A stretch of DNA of 44,212 nucleotides. Origin: Candidatus Omnitrophota bacterium (lineage in GTDB: Bacteria; Omnitrophota; Gorgyraeia; 2-01-FULL-45-10). Shown here piece by piece: positions 1-10,755 of the stretch (the stretch's first letter is position 1; every line of letters begins with the position of its first letter). A program made the position numbers and the translations under genes. The DNA lies in the NCBI GenBank assembly GCA_018823705.1, contig JAHJHP010000090.1:1-44212 (forward strand). Direction: 5' to 3'. Under the pieces are notes generated by a model that worked only from the letters and a program-made list of their open reading frames with translations, did not search any database and had not been told where the DNA came from.

Positions 1-249
1 CTTCCGATCTAATATTTTCTTAATACCAAGCCTTTTTATTTTTTCCATTTCGGTGAACTCACCCCATGAAAACAGTAGTTGAATTCCTGCAATAATTAAA
101 CCTGTGGCTAAGCCGCCAAAAAGAACAGAAACCTTGGGCTCTCCAACGTTATAATAAAAAATCAGAAAAATAATCGCAGCCAAAAAAATCACAAATATTA
201 TTAATTTAGCACATTGAATTTTGATGATATCTTCAAATATTTTTTTCAT
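1..249 (-). CDS. Partial two-helix membrane protein (N-terminus only)
   Basis: The reading frame starts at ATG 249 and stays open to the window edge, giving 83 residues. A good ribosome site (GAGGGAG) lies just before the start. Two hydrophobic segments are visible, at about residues 14-32 and 40-60, followed by a charged stretch (EFTEMEKIKRLGIKKIL). It follows the D12 methyltransferase by 12 bases and is probably the last visible gene of the same operon. The layout of two membrane helices and then a cytoplasmic domain is common in membrane-anchored effector or PLD-like proteins of defence loci. The defining domain lies outside the window, so no function is assigned. Confidence 0.6.
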   Translation of the reverse strand, partial: MKKIFEDIIKIQCAKLIIFVIFLAAIIFLIFYYNVGEPKVSVLFGGLATGLIIAGIQLLFSWGEFTEMEKIKRLGIKKILDRK

Positions 250-261
250 ACATCTCCCTCT

Positions 262-1350
262 TTAATTGTTATCGAGGCCTATTAACAAATATTCTTTATG
301 AAAACCATTATTCTTATTTAAGGCATAGCTATATTCTTTTCCTGGGATGGAGATAACTCGTCTTTTAAATTTTTTCAGGATTTTAATCATTTTTGATTTT
401 GAAGGAATTCCGGGTTCTTTATAAGATATGACGATGGTAGATTTTTTAAAGGCTTTGAAAAGATCCTCGAAAGCAATTTTGTTAAATTTCGGAGACGTCC
501 ATTCATTCGATTTGCTATCGTTTAAAGAAAGATTTTTAGAACTATAATTAATCCGCGTTTTCCATTTTTGTTTATCACAAGCTCCTTCCAAAAAATGATA
601 AAATTTCAAATAATCAACATCAGATCCACTAGCTTCTTTTCTTATATATGGTGGGTCAATATAAACTAGATCATATGCCTTTATGGTATTGATTTCCGAC
701 GCTCTGTTATTTAACGTATAGTGCTTCTTTTTGTTACTAAAGATAAGGCCATTTAACTCAGTTGCAAAACTTTTAAAATATGTTTCAAAGGAACCCTCCC
801 AGCTGGTCTTGTTGCCAAATTTTCTTTTAACTTCGTTCAAACGCAGGTATAAATTAGCTCTATGGAAAAGATTAAAAGGTCGCTTCTTAAGTGCACTTTG
901 ACAAAAAGCATAAAATGCCATCGCCTTTTTATATTCACTAATATTTTCTGGATAAATATTTGAAATGTTTTCCCAGTTGCATAAGAACCTGTCGATCCAT
1001 GCATTCTCTTTGTCGGTATAGTAGATACCCTTGAAAGTATCTTCAACAAATGGAATATATTTTATTGTTTTATGTTTTCTTAAAAGAAATTCGACATCTT
1101 TGGTGGTGAGAAAAACGTTGTCATTCTCAATTAAGGCTTTACCGATATAATAATTACATCTTAGATAATCATTATAAGTTACCGTTTTGCCCATTGTCTT
1201 AAAAAGATAACTAACGGACGCAGTGCCTCCAAAAACATCCAAGGCGGTACTAAATTGCAGTGACGAAAAGTGTTTGTAAAGCCATGGCAAAAGCTTCCTT
1301 TTGCTACCCTGATATCGAGTTGTTGGAAATTGTTTAAAATCTATTTGCAT
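262..1350 (-). CDS. D12-class (Dam-like) DNA adenine N6-methyltransferase
   Basis: This 362-residue protein has the motifs of D12-class adenine methyltransferases. RYQGSKRKL (residues 12-20) and DVFGGTASVSY (38-48) form the S-adenosylmethionine site, and DPPY (232-235) is the catalytic motif. D12 enzymes methylate adenine N6 in short palindromes; the target here cannot be read from sequence. The gene lies 18 bases downstream of the GGCT-like gene, in line with the type I restriction operon, and no partner type II nuclease is visible. It may be an accessory or solitary methyltransferase protecting the island or tuning gene expression. No clear ribosome site precedes the start. Base composition is more AT-rich than the rest of the window, consistent with horizontal transfer. 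Confidence 0.9.
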   Translation of the reverse strand: MQIDFKQFPTTRYQGSKRKLLPWLYKHFSSLQFSTALDVFGGTASVSYLFKTMGKTVTYNDYLRCNYYIGKALIENDNVFLTTKDVEFLLRKHKTIKYIPFVEDTFKGIYYTDKENAWIDRFLCNWENISNIYPENISEYKKAMAFYAFCQSALKKRPFNLFHRANLYLRLNEVKRKFGNKTSWEGSFETYFKSFATELNGLIFSNKKKHYTLNNRASEINTIKAYDLVYIDPPYIRKEASGSDVDYLKFYHFLEGACDKQKWKTRINYSSKNLSLNDSKSNEWTSPKFNKIAFEDLFKAFKKSTIVISYKEPGIPSKSKMIKILKKFKRRVISIPGKEYSYALNKNNGFHKEYLLIGLDNN

Positions 1351-1368
1351 TTTTGAATTTCGCTAATT

Positions 1369-2022
1369 TTAAGATTTTTTTATTACTTCCAGTAGTTTAT
1401 TTCTTGAAAAAATTATAGCTAGTCCTGGTTTTTGGTATAAATACTCTAAAACTTGGTCAGCTGAAAGCTTGTACGTTTGATTAATGCCTCTGATAATATG
1501 CCTTAAATAAATAGCTGATGGCGATAAGACGTCTTCGTACTTATAATCCCAATATGCGGTTAGTGTAACGATAGGAACTCTTTTTTCTTCACCTAAGAGA
1601 ATAATTTTTCCGTACCATGATTTTTTAAGGGTTGTAGTGCCTTTTTTTATGACATCATTAAAATCGATATTAATCTTCTCCTCCAGATCAATATTGTTTT
1701 CTTGTTTAAATATATCGTTGAATTGATCTTTAGTAATTAAATATTTTCTTCCTAAAGTTTTGCTTGTTAAATCAACTTTTGAGTTCAAGAATCCTACTGC
1801 TTTATCATCCCATCTTGGTGACTTCTTTGCGAAATACAGTTGTAAAGGAATTAAGATTTCCCCTCCATCTATAGCCATAGTTTTATCATGACATCCAACA
1901 TCTGCCCTATTAGCGCCTTCAGGAGTTCCTCCTTTTATATAGCATGAAAAACGTTGCTCGTTGAGATTTGTGCCATATACTGCATACCAAACTTTATCGT
2001 TTTTTAGATTCCCTATCCACAT
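1369..2022 (-). CDS. Gamma-glutamylcyclotransferase-like fold protein in restriction operon
   Basis: This is a 217-residue protein. Its N-terminus reads WYAVYGTNLNEQRFSCYIKGG and continues with GANRADVGCHD, close to the YAxYGSNL...RF.xYLxGG signature of GGCT-like (AIG2/BtrG fold) proteins that databases often mislabel as histone deacetylases. True GGCTs cyclise gamma-glutamyl amines; the substrate of this subgroup is not known to me. The C-terminal half, about residues 110-217, is lysine-rich and unrecognised. The start is 2 bases after the hsdM stop, so it is almost certainly translated with the restriction-modification genes. Its role there is unknown. Confidence 0.65.
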   Translation of the reverse strand: MWIGNLKNDKVWYAVYGTNLNEQRFSCYIKGGTPEGANRADVGCHDKTMAIDGGEILIPLQLYFAKKSPRWDDKAVGFLNSKVDLTSKTLGRKYLITKDQFNDIFKQENNIDLEEKINIDFNDVIKKGTTTLKKSWYGKIILLGEEKRVPIVTLTAYWDYKYEDVLSPSAIYLRHIIRGINQTYKLSADQVLEYLYQKPGLAIIFSRNKLLEVIKKS

Positions 2023-2024
2023 TT

Positions 2025-3503
2025 TTATTTCCCCAGCTTCCCTATAATACCTTTAAAGTTCTCAAGCCCTGCTTCGATGTTCTCAATAATCTCTATGGCT
2101 AGGACGTCCGGATCGGGAAGATTATCGAGGTCGGTCAAGCTTTTGTCCTTAAGCCAGAAAATATCGAGGCTTGTTTTGTCCCGCATGATGATCTGGTCAT
2201 ATGTAAATTTACGCCACCGGCCTTCGAGATTCTTATCTGACCATGTTTCCTTGCGTTTATGACGATTGGCTGGGTTATAGCATACAATAAACTCTTTTAA
2301 GTCCTTGAATTTGAGCGGGTCCTTTTTAAGCGTAAAGTGCATGTTGGTACGGAAATCGTAAATCCATACCTCTTTAGTCTGAGCATTCTTGCTTGCCGGC
2401 CTATTATCAAAGAAGATTACATTTGCTTTAACACCTGGTTTATAGAAAATGCCTGTGGGTAAGCGCAAAATAGTGTGCAGATCGGTTGTCTCGAGAAGTT
2501 TCTTACGAACGGTCTCCCCTGCCCCGCCTTCAAAAAGCACGTTGTCCGGTACAACGACTGCGGCACGGCCATCAATTTTAAGCATTGTATGTATATGTTG
2601 AACAAAATTGAGCTGTTTATTTGACGTGGTTGCCCAAAAATCCTGCCGGTTATAAACAAGGTCTTCGCCTTCTTCTTCGCCTTCCTCATTAGTAAAAGTC
2701 ATGCTGCTCTTTTTGCCGAATGGAGGATTTGTTAGAACGTAGTCAAACCGTAAACCATTATCCGCAATTAATGAGTCCGCACGTTCAACCGGAGGCAAGT
2801 TGTCAAGATCTCCAATATTATGCAAGAAAAGGTTCATTAAGCACAAACGCGCCGTACTCTGTACTATCTCCCACCCCTTAAAGGTCTTATATTTCAAAAA
2901 CTGAAGCTCGTCTTTATTAAGTTGATAGTTATTTTTATTTGTGACGAAGTCATATACCGCTAAGAAGAATCCGCCAGTACCACAAGCTGGATCAGCGATC
3001 GTTTTCTCTGGCTCGGGGCGCATACACTCAACCATGGCCCGAATTAGTGCGCGAGGGGTAAAATATTGTCCGGCACCGCTCTTTGTATCCTCGGCGTTTT
3101 TCTCAAGCAAGCCCTCGTATATATCACCTTTGACATCCGTGCCGAGCTTTACCCAAGATTCCTGATCAATCATCTGCACAAGGCGATAAAGCTTGGCCGG
3201 ATCGGAAATCTTGTTTTGTGACTTAAAGAAAATTTTTCCAAGCATTCCGCTCTTCTGCCCAAATTCACGCAAGAGCGTGACATAATGCGTTTCTAATTCG
3301 GCTCCTCGATTGCTGACAATTGTTTCCCAGCAATACTCTTTAGGGATGCCAAGCTTGCGATTATAAGGTGGCTTCGAATACTCATCCGCCATCTTAAGAA
3401 ATAGAAGATACGTTAACTGCTCAAGATAATCACCATAGCTCACACCATCATCTTTGAGCACGTTACAAAACGACCAGACTTTTGAAACTAATGCCTCAGT
3501 CAT
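2025..3503 (-). CDS. hsdM: Type I restriction-modification DNA methyltransferase subunit M
   Basis: This 492-residue protein is the modification subunit of a type I restriction system and transfers methyl from S-adenosylmethionine to adenine N6 in the hemimethylated target. An N-terminal helical HsdM domain covers about residues 1-135. QYFTPR (146-151), motif I DPACGTGGF (171-179) and catalytic NPPF (259-262) are intact. The start ATG overlaps the end of hsdS by 8 bases, and the stop is 2 bases from the next gene. The gene order R-S-M is less usual than R-M-S or M-S-R. Length is normal for the family and no frameshift is seen. Confidence 0.96.
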   Translation of the reverse strand: MTEALVSKVWSFCNVLKDDGVSYGDYLEQLTYLLFLKMADEYSKPPYNRKLGIPKEYCWETIVSNRGAELETHYVTLLREFGQKSGMLGKIFFKSQNKISDPAKLYRLVQMIDQESWVKLGTDVKGDIYEGLLEKNAEDTKSGAGQYFTPRALIRAMVECMRPEPEKTIADPACGTGGFFLAVYDFVTNKNNYQLNKDELQFLKYKTFKGWEIVQSTARLCLMNLFLHNIGDLDNLPPVERADSLIADNGLRFDYVLTNPPFGKKSSMTFTNEEGEEEGEDLVYNRQDFWATTSNKQLNFVQHIHTMLKIDGRAAVVVPDNVLFEGGAGETVRKKLLETTDLHTILRLPTGIFYKPGVKANVIFFDNRPASKNAQTKEVWIYDFRTNMHFTLKKDPLKFKDLKEFIVCYNPANRHKRKETWSDKNLEGRWRKFTYDQIIMRDKTSLDIFWLKDKSLTDLDNLPDPDVLAIEIIENIEAGLENFKGIIGKLGK

Positions 3504-4860
3504 GCTTCTTCCTTCCTTTCGGCTCTGTCTTCAAAGCCTCTTTCTCAGCTTTAATCCTTTCGAGTAAAGCTTCTGCAGAATTCTCATTGGATATTAAATT
3601 TTTATGGTCGTTCCGCCACTGCTTTGTCAGCTTACCATCAAAGGCTTGCTTGAGAATGCTTTGGCGCAAGGCTTCGGCTTTTTGTAGGTTTTCACCAATA
3701 GAGTCTTCTATCTTATCGCATACCGAAAACCGTGATTCTATGCTTTGAATTATTTTTCGTTGTTCTTGTATTGAGGGTAAAGGCATTTCGGTAGACTGAA
3801 TTGCTTTCATCCCGACATTTCCCTGCCCAACATTACCTGTTTCTGAGGCGAAAAAACTGTCTTTAAATAATTGCGTCCATGAATAATAGAGAAAAAACTT
3901 AGGTAAGCATTTTTCATCAAATCTTAACCGCGCCAGTCTTTGATTTAACAACAGGTTTTCTTCCTTTACTATGGTTGTGTACCCGTAGTCTCTTTTCTTC
4001 CTTGTACCTGTTAACGAAATAACAACATCCCCGGGTTTTAATAAATATTTATCGATTATTTTTTGTTCAACTACGTCTAAAAAAACCGGTGATATATTTA
4101 ACCGCATAGTGCCAGGCCTTACATTTCCGATCCTAATAACTTGATAGATTCCACTCTCTTTAAAGTTAGCGCTTTTAAAGGCACATCCTCCAAAGGCTTC
4201 ACTAATACTTTGCATCGGAATTTTTTTCCATTTTCCCTCAAACGAATATTTCAACACTGCCTGCCGATAGGTTTTTAACTGCTCTTGAGTTTTTTTGAGG
4301 TTTTCAACGGCACTATCAAGATCGGAAAATATTTCTTCAATAATATTTACAATCTGTTTTTGCTCTTCACTCGAAGCAAGAGATATTTGTATTCCGTAAA
4401 CTTTCGATAACGGAATCGATGGCAATGTTGTTGCATGAGCAATACTATTAAAATCAATTATCTTAAGCCGGTAATATAGATACTCGCTTAAAACACCATT
4501 GAAGGGTATCGCCGTTGCTATGTGACTGACAACATACATATCCGATTTTAGAATACCGCGCTGATTCAATAAACTCGACGCGCCACTTTTAGTGAACAAA
4601 ACTGTACCCTTAGGGAAAAGTTGCATTTTTCCAATGGCATTCTGATTAATTCGGTCGGCTGTATTAATAATATGCTTATTTTCCCCCAATCGCCCCATAT
4701 CTTGAACGCGAACAAATGGATAAATACCATCCTTAAAAAATTGCTCGCCTTGCGGAGCGGGATTACCAGTTCCAATATCGGCAATATCTCCAAGCGATAT
4801 TTGTTCCCACTCCTCAGGTGATGTACGTCCGTTATGTAATGTATTGGCCATCTTGCTCAT
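3496..4860 (-). CDS. hsdS: Type I restriction-modification specificity subunit S
   Basis: This 454-residue protein is the DNA-recognition subunit that forms the complex with HsdM and HsdR. It shows the two-fold layout of the family: target recognition domain 1 (about 15-160), a conserved helical spacer (EEQKQIVNIIEEIFSDLDSA, then a coiled coil to about 210), target domain 2 (about 215-375), and a second helical spacer (QEQRKIIQSIESRF onward). Each spacer marks the end of one half-site reader, so a bipartite target is expected. Start and stop overlap neighbouring genes by 4 and 8 bases. The target domains are the least conserved parts and cannot be assigned a sequence. Confidence 0.95.
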   Translation of the reverse strand: MSKMANTLHNGRTSPEEWEQISLGDIADIGTGNPAPQGEQFFKDGIYPFVRVQDMGRLGENKHIINTADRINQNAIGKMQLFPKGTVLFTKSGASSLLNQRGILKSDMYVVSHIATAIPFNGVLSEYLYYRLKIIDFNSIAHATTLPSIPLSKVYGIQISLASSEEQKQIVNIIEEIFSDLDSAVENLKKTQEQLKTYRQAVLKYSFEGKWKKIPMQSISEAFGGCAFKSANFKESGIYQVIRIGNVRPGTMRLNISPVFLDVVEQKIIDKYLLKPGDVVISLTGTRKKRDYGYTTIVKEENLLLNQRLARLRFDEKCLPKFFLYYSWTQLFKDSFFASETGNVGQGNVGMKAIQSTEMPLPSIQEQRKIIQSIESRFSVCDKIEDSIGENLQKAEALRQSILKQAFDGKLTKQWRNDHKNLISNENSAEALLERIKAEKEALKTEPKGRKKHD

Positions 4861-7604
4861 GCCACCAAAACCTCATTCAGCTCATTAATAAGGTTGTCGG
4901 TCTGTTTACCAAAAAGCTCATGCAATTTACCTAGCCCACCTCGTTCGCCAAAAGGCGAGAGGGAAAAGTCGTCTTGTTCGATATGAAATGACGTTGCGAT
5001 ATGATCGCGAATCATATAGAGCCAATCCATCTGTTCCTGATTAAAATGGTTATGTCCTGATTGGGCCCGGACAACCCAATCACGAAAATTCCTGCGCGCT
5101 ATTGTGTCATAATCCGTAAGTTCTTTATCGATACTAACTATTCTACGAATTAGGCCCACGAGGGCCGTCAATTCGCTCTTTGGGCTTCCGACACTACTCT
5201 TCTCAAGATGCGCATAGGCCTCCCAAACGCGTAAAGGCGCCAAGCTCGGTTTTTTCTCTTTGATAAGCTCAATAACTTCCTTAATCATTCTATATGTTAT
5301 CTCACGCCTACGATACGGCTGGCTATAAAAGATAGAAAGCGCCTGAATTTCATCTTTATTCGCTTCAATAAATTCCTTAAAATCGTTAACTAATGCTTCT
5401 GCCTGCTTGCTGGCTTGTTTGTCCCATCCGGCAAAAGTTACACGGTCAATATTGACAGTATCTATGATCTGCTCTAGTGACTTGCGTACCACTTCTAAAT
5501 ACTCATTAAGGGGGCCGTTAAAGACATGACTCACTCGTTTTGCCAAATCTTCCTGCGCACGCTTTAATTTCTCATCTTGCGGAATTTCGGCCCCGAGGAA
5601 GAGTTCCTTTGCTTTTTCCTCGATACGATCCGGGTTTTGCGCATCAAGAAGGCCATTCACGATAGCGCCTAAAGGCATACCGCTGGAAAGCTCTTTAATC
5701 TTTTTGTGTTCCTTTTCCTTAATCTGACGGTTCATGCGTGTTAAGCGATTTGCCAACGACAGGAAAGTATCCTCATCACGAGCACCCATCATAATGGCAT
5801 TGAGTAAATCCTTTAACGGCACAGAACTTTTACGTTCCAGCGGACGACTGTCGGTTTTTAGTGACCTTGTAACACCCACAGCATCTACAATAACAAAATG
5901 GTCTTTCTCATATTTCGCTGAAGGCGTAACCTTTTTTAAATCATCGAGACCCAGCGTCCTTGTTCCGCGCCCTTTCATCTGCTCAAAGTAGTTGGTTGAG
6001 CGCACATCACGCATAAAAAGTAGACACTCCAACGGCTTGACATCAGTGCCGGTAGCAATCATATCTACGGTAACGGCAATTCGTGGATTATATGAGTTTC
6101 TGAATTGCGCGAGCAAGGTATCGCCATCCTCTTCGGCCTTATAGGTAATCTTTTTGCAAAAGTCATTCCCTTCGGCAAATTCTTCGCGCACTACGTCGAT
6201 AATGTCATCGGCATGGCTGTCAGTCTTGGCAAATATAAGGGTTTTCGGTACTTCTTTACGGCCCGGAAATATTTCAAGGAGCTTATTTTTAAACGCCTTT
6301 ATGACATTACGGATCTGACTTGGGTTAACCACATCCCGATCCAGCTGTTGCCCCTTATATTTGACCTCTTCATCCAATTGTTCCCACCGCTTCTTGCGGG
6401 TTAAACGTTCGCGCACATCCACATACTCTTTGGCTTGGATTTTGGCGCCTTGTCTCGTTACCTCTGTTTCGATGATAAAAACGTCATAAGGAACATTAAC
6501 AAGGTCCGCGACCGCTTGCTCGTGCGAATATTCGCTTACAATATTTTCTTTGAAAAATCCGAATGTCCGCTTGTCGGGTGTAGCTGTCAACCCGATCAGG
6601 AATGCATCAAAATAATCAAGCACCTGCTGCCAAAGGTTATATATGGAACGATGACATTCATCTATGACAATAAAGTCAAAGAAGTCGGGCGGAATTCTCT
6701 CGCTATAAACAACGGGCATGGGTGCTTTTGGCTGCCTTACTTCGTTTGGATTTATCTCTTCGGCTGATTCGTCGAGCTCTTCGCTTTTCAAAATAGAATA
6801 AAGGCGCTGGATAGTGCTGATACAGACTTGAGAGCTCTTGGAAATATAGCTTGAATTAAGGCGCTGAACATTATAAAGCTCGGTAAATTTGCGATTATCA
6901 TCCGCGGGTGTATAAGCCATAAACTCCTGCTCGGCCTGCCTGCCAAGGTTTCGCGTATCAACAAGGAAAAGCACGCGTTTGGCTTTGGCAAATTTAAGAA
7001 GACGATATATAGAAGTGACGGCGGTATATGTTTTACCGCTTCCTGTCGCCATCTGAATGAGTGCCCGGGGATAATTTTCCTTAAACGACTTTTCGAGATT
7101 CCTGATTGCCTTAATCTGGCAGTCGCGCAGGCCCTTTTCGTCTATACCAGGAATGTCATGCAGCCTTGCCCTCAAACTCTTTGGAGCGGATAGCCATTCT
7201 TTAAATGTTTCAGGCCTTTGGAAAGAAAATGTTTGACGGGCTCGAGGTTTTGGGTCATTAAAATCAGTAAATCGTGTTATCTCACCGGTGCTCTCGTAGA
7301 CATAGCTAAGTGGCGCGTTATTTACATATTTAAGCTGGGCCAAAGCATATGCCTCAGCCTGTGCTTCGTGAACGGTGAGTCGGTGGCCTTCTTCTTCTCG
7401 CTTGGCTTCTATAACACCTACCGGCTGGCGATCAACAAAAAGAATGTAATCAACTGGCCCGATATCGGTTGGATATTCTCGAACAGCGATACCAAGGCCA
7501 GCATTAAAGTTTAACTCCTTTCTGCCCTGTACTTTCCAGCCGGATTGTACAAGCAGGGTATCGATTTTGTCACGTGCTATTTGTTCGGGATTTTGATTTG
7601 GCAT
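4857..7604 (-). CDS. hsdR: Type I restriction enzyme subunit R (nuclease and translocase)
   Basis: This 915-residue protein cleaves and translocates unmodified DNA. The N-terminal nuclease has D52 and E66-x-K68 in the order of the PD-(D/E)xK fold (VDYILF... VIEAK). The SF2 motor follows, with Walker A ATGSGKT (186-192), DECH box (315-318) and the later motif QMKGRGTR near residue 540. The C-terminal 250 residues resemble the EcoEI-type HsdR C-terminal domain that binds the methylase core. The start lies 2 bases after the radC stop, and its TGA overlaps the hsdS ATG. All catalytic motifs are present, so the system looks active. Confidence 0.96.
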   Translation of the reverse strand: MPNQNPEQIARDKIDTLLVQSGWKVQGRKELNFNAGLGIAVREYPTDIGPVDYILFVDRQPVGVIEAKREEEGHRLTVHEAQAEAYALAQLKYVNNAPLSYVYESTGEITRFTDFNDPKPRARQTFSFQRPETFKEWLSAPKSLRARLHDIPGIDEKGLRDCQIKAIRNLEKSFKENYPRALIQMATGSGKTYTAVTSIYRLLKFAKAKRVLFLVDTRNLGRQAEQEFMAYTPADDNRKFTELYNVQRLNSSYISKSSQVCISTIQRLYSILKSEELDESAEEINPNEVRQPKAPMPVVYSERIPPDFFDFIVIDECHRSIYNLWQQVLDYFDAFLIGLTATPDKRTFGFFKENIVSEYSHEQAVADLVNVPYDVFIIETEVTRQGAKIQAKEYVDVRERLTRKKRWEQLDEEVKYKGQQLDRDVVNPSQIRNVIKAFKNKLLEIFPGRKEVPKTLIFAKTDSHADDIIDVVREEFAEGNDFCKKITYKAEEDGDTLLAQFRNSYNPRIAVTVDMIATGTDVKPLECLLFMRDVRSTNYFEQMKGRGTRTLGLDDLKKVTPSAKYEKDHFVIVDAVGVTRSLKTDSRPLERKSSVPLKDLLNAIMMGARDEDTFLSLANRLTRMNRQIKEKEHKKIKELSSGMPLGAIVNGLLDAQNPDRIEEKAKELFLGAEIPQDEKLKRAQEDLAKRVSHVFNGPLNEYLEVVRKSLEQIIDTVNIDRVTFAGWDKQASKQAEALVNDFKEFIEANKDEIQALSIFYSQPYRRREITYRMIKEVIELIKEKKPSLAPLRVWEAYAHLEKSSVGSPKSELTALVGLIRRIVSIDKELTDYDTIARRNFRDWVVRAQSGHNHFNQEQMDWLYMIRDHIATSFHIEQDDFSLSPFGERGGLGKLHELFGKQTDNLINELNEVLVA

Positions 7605-7606
7605 AA

Positions 7607-8311
7607 TTATCCCAGCAATCCTTCGTCCGCAAAACTGTAATATTGATTATCACCTATGATAAGATGATCCAGCACCTTAATCTCCATTAACTTCCCGGCA
7701 TCGTACAACTCTTTCGTGAATTTTTTATCTTCCGCACTAGGCTCTGTTTTTGCGCTGGGGTGGTTATGAGCACAGATAATCGATGCGGCGAATTTCTGTA
7801 AAGCCGAATGAATGATTTCCCTTACTATCGGCATGGCCTTAGTTACTGTACCGGTAACCGCGTCCGCAATATCAATAATCCTATTGTTTGAGTCAAGATA
7901 GACAACCTTAAAGACCTCTGTCTTAAGATCACGCACTTGGGGCATAATGATAGCTACAACATCTTTGGCAGACGTAATTTTCTGCTTACCTGCGCTTGCC
8001 TCATCCTCACGAAACCGCCTGCCAATCTCAAGCGCAGCTTGAATATGCGCGATCTTTGCTGATCCAAGCCCTTTAAGTCCCTTCCAGTCACACAAATCAG
8101 TATGCGTCATATTTCTGAATGTTTTAAATTTATTCAAAACCTTTCGCGCAAGGTCAATAGCGCTTACGCCTCTTGTCCCTGTACGCAAAAGAATGGCGAG
8201 CAATTCAGAGTTGCTTACATTTCGCGCGCCGTTTTTAAGCAATTTTTCCCTTGGCCTATCTTCTTTTGGCCAGGCACGTATAGAGGTACCGGAGCTTTGT
8301 GACTTGCTCAT
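7607..8311 (-). CDS. radC: RadC-family JAB/JAMM domain protein
   Basis: This is a 234-residue protein of the RadC (UPF0758) family. A helix-hairpin-helix segment (LKGLGSAKIAHIQAALEIGRR) lies near residues 78-100. The C-terminal JAMM metal site is HNHPS (182-186) plus D195. The name comes from an old DNA-repair assignment that was later questioned; the biochemical role remains unclear, and family members are frequent in mobile and defence islands. Here it sits between the XRE regulator (3 bases) and hsdR (2 bases) in one apparent operon. A role linked to the island or restriction complex is an inference from that position. Confidence 0.92.
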   Translation of the reverse strand: MSKSQSSGTSIRAWPKEDRPREKLLKNGARNVSNSELLAILLRTGTRGVSAIDLARKVLNKFKTFRNMTHTDLCDWKGLKGLGSAKIAHIQAALEIGRRFREDEASAGKQKITSAKDVVAIIMPQVRDLKTEVFKVVYLDSNNRIIDIADAVTGTVTKAMPIVREIIHSALQKFAASIICAHNHPSAKTEPSAEDKKFTKELYDAGKLMEIKVLDHLIIGDNQYYSFADEGLLG

Positions 8312-8314
8312 ATT

Positions 8315-8509
8315 TTACCTCCCCACCAACTTATCTAATTTAACCCCAAAAGCAGCTGCGATTTTCGCAAGCGTTTCGAGGGTGGGATTTTTATTCAGGC
8401 CGGATTCAATCTTTATTAGTGTGCTATAGGTAATGTCGGCTTTCCGGGCGAGTTCTTCCTGGGATAAATGCTGTTCTTTTCTGAGTTTTTTAATATTCGT
8501 TGCGAGCAT
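8315..8509 (-). CDS. XRE-family helix-turn-helix regulator of the restriction operon
   Basis: This is a 64-residue single-domain lambda-Cro/C1-type DNA-binding protein. The helix-turn-helix covers ATNIKKLRKEQHLSQEELARKADITYSTLIKIE. I chose the ATG at 8509 because GGAG lies 6 bases upstream. An in-frame ATG at 8542 would add 11 residues and has no ribosome site. Small XRE proteins at the head of restriction operons often act as controller (C) proteins that delay nuclease expression. This one lies first in the operon, 3 bases before radC, with a candidate operator upstream. Confidence 0.88.
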   Translation of the reverse strand: MLATNIKKLRKEQHLSQEELARKADITYSTLIKIESGLNKNPTLETLAKIAAAFGVKLDKLVGR

Positions 8510-8548
8510 AATTTTCTCCATTTTAGCTTGACATACTATCAATATAAT

Positions 8549-8606
8549 GCTATTCTTATATTAATAGAACACTATGAATAAACTGCTTTTACTTTAGTGC
8601 TATTCT
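8549..8606 (-). promoter_or_regulatory. Candidate operator/promoter region of the xre-radC-hsd operon
   Basis: The region upstream of the XRE gene holds an 18-base inverted repeat with CTATT/AATAG arms (8550-8567). The octamer GCTATTCT occurs at 8549-8556 and again in the same direction at 8599-8606. AT-rich -10-like sequences (TATATT, TATAAG on the minus strand) lie among them. Repeated half-sites beside a small XRE gene fit an autoregulatory operator. The exact -35/-10 pair is not clear. Confidence 0.4.
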
Positions 8607-8614
8607 ACCGCTAA

Positions 8615-8859
8615 ACTTATGGGTCGGCAAGGAAATTCAATGGAGCTAAAGTAGCTAATAAAAACGAGATTGCTTCTCCGCCAGCTTCGCTGGCGGATCG
8701 CAATGACGATGGAATAGATTCCCGTTTCCGTGGGAATGACAACTGGGTCGATAATCCGGATATCCAAAAGCTACTTGATGTTGTTTCTGAAATCATCGCA
8801 AATGAATATATAGAGATAGCTAAGAAAAACCGCGATGTGTTTTGTAGAGGAGGCGAAGA

Positions 8860-8863
<4 letters not shown>
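8615..8863 (+). pseudogene. Start-less remnant of a small ORF before the recombinase, carrying an in-frame repeat
   Basis: An open frame runs from just after a stop at 8612 to TGA 8861-8863 and overlaps the recombinase ATG. It has no usable start codon. Its C-terminal half (NPDIQKLLDVVSEIIANEY, then EIAKKNRDVF) looks like real protein. The middle (residues about 17-42, NEIASPPASLADRNDD) is simply the translated repeat at 8666-8740. I infer a small helical protein once coupled to the recombinase that lost its 5' end, perhaps by insertion of the repeat. It could still be translated from a non-standard start. Confidence 0.4.
8666..8740. repeat. Composite palindromic repeat (GCAATGAC type)
   Basis: Two adjoining palindromes are visible. 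The first has CCGCCAGC/GCTGGCGG arms (8678-8685 and 8689-8696, loop TTC) followed by ATCGCAATGAC. The second is ATTCCC...GGGAAT, followed by GAC. The interior GAGATTGCTTC and the end GCAATGAC match the interior and ends of the longer repeats at 17256, 31654 and 35947, so this is a related, partial copy. It is read in frame by the remnant ORF around it. Confidence 0.7.
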
Positions 8864-10605
<1,742 letters not shown>

Positions 10606-10755
10606 TTTCCTCTATCCGGACTTCAACGGGCGGAATTCACGGCAGAGTATCCTTTAAGAGCATCATCCAAATCGCTAAAGGCTAAGCGGTAAGGACTATC
10701 CTGTTATCGTCGCCAATCCGCGCTTCACAGGCACGTGCGCAGTTGACGGGTTAGC

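Noticed and set aside
13-260. Possible distal ssrA attachment repeat at the left edge
   Set aside because: No match to the tmRNA 3' end was seen in this AT-rich stretch, which instead codes for a membrane protein.
8527-8546. TTGACA...TATAAT pair on the plus strand near the XRE gene
   Set aside because: The spacing is only 9 bases, too short for a sigma-70 promoter.
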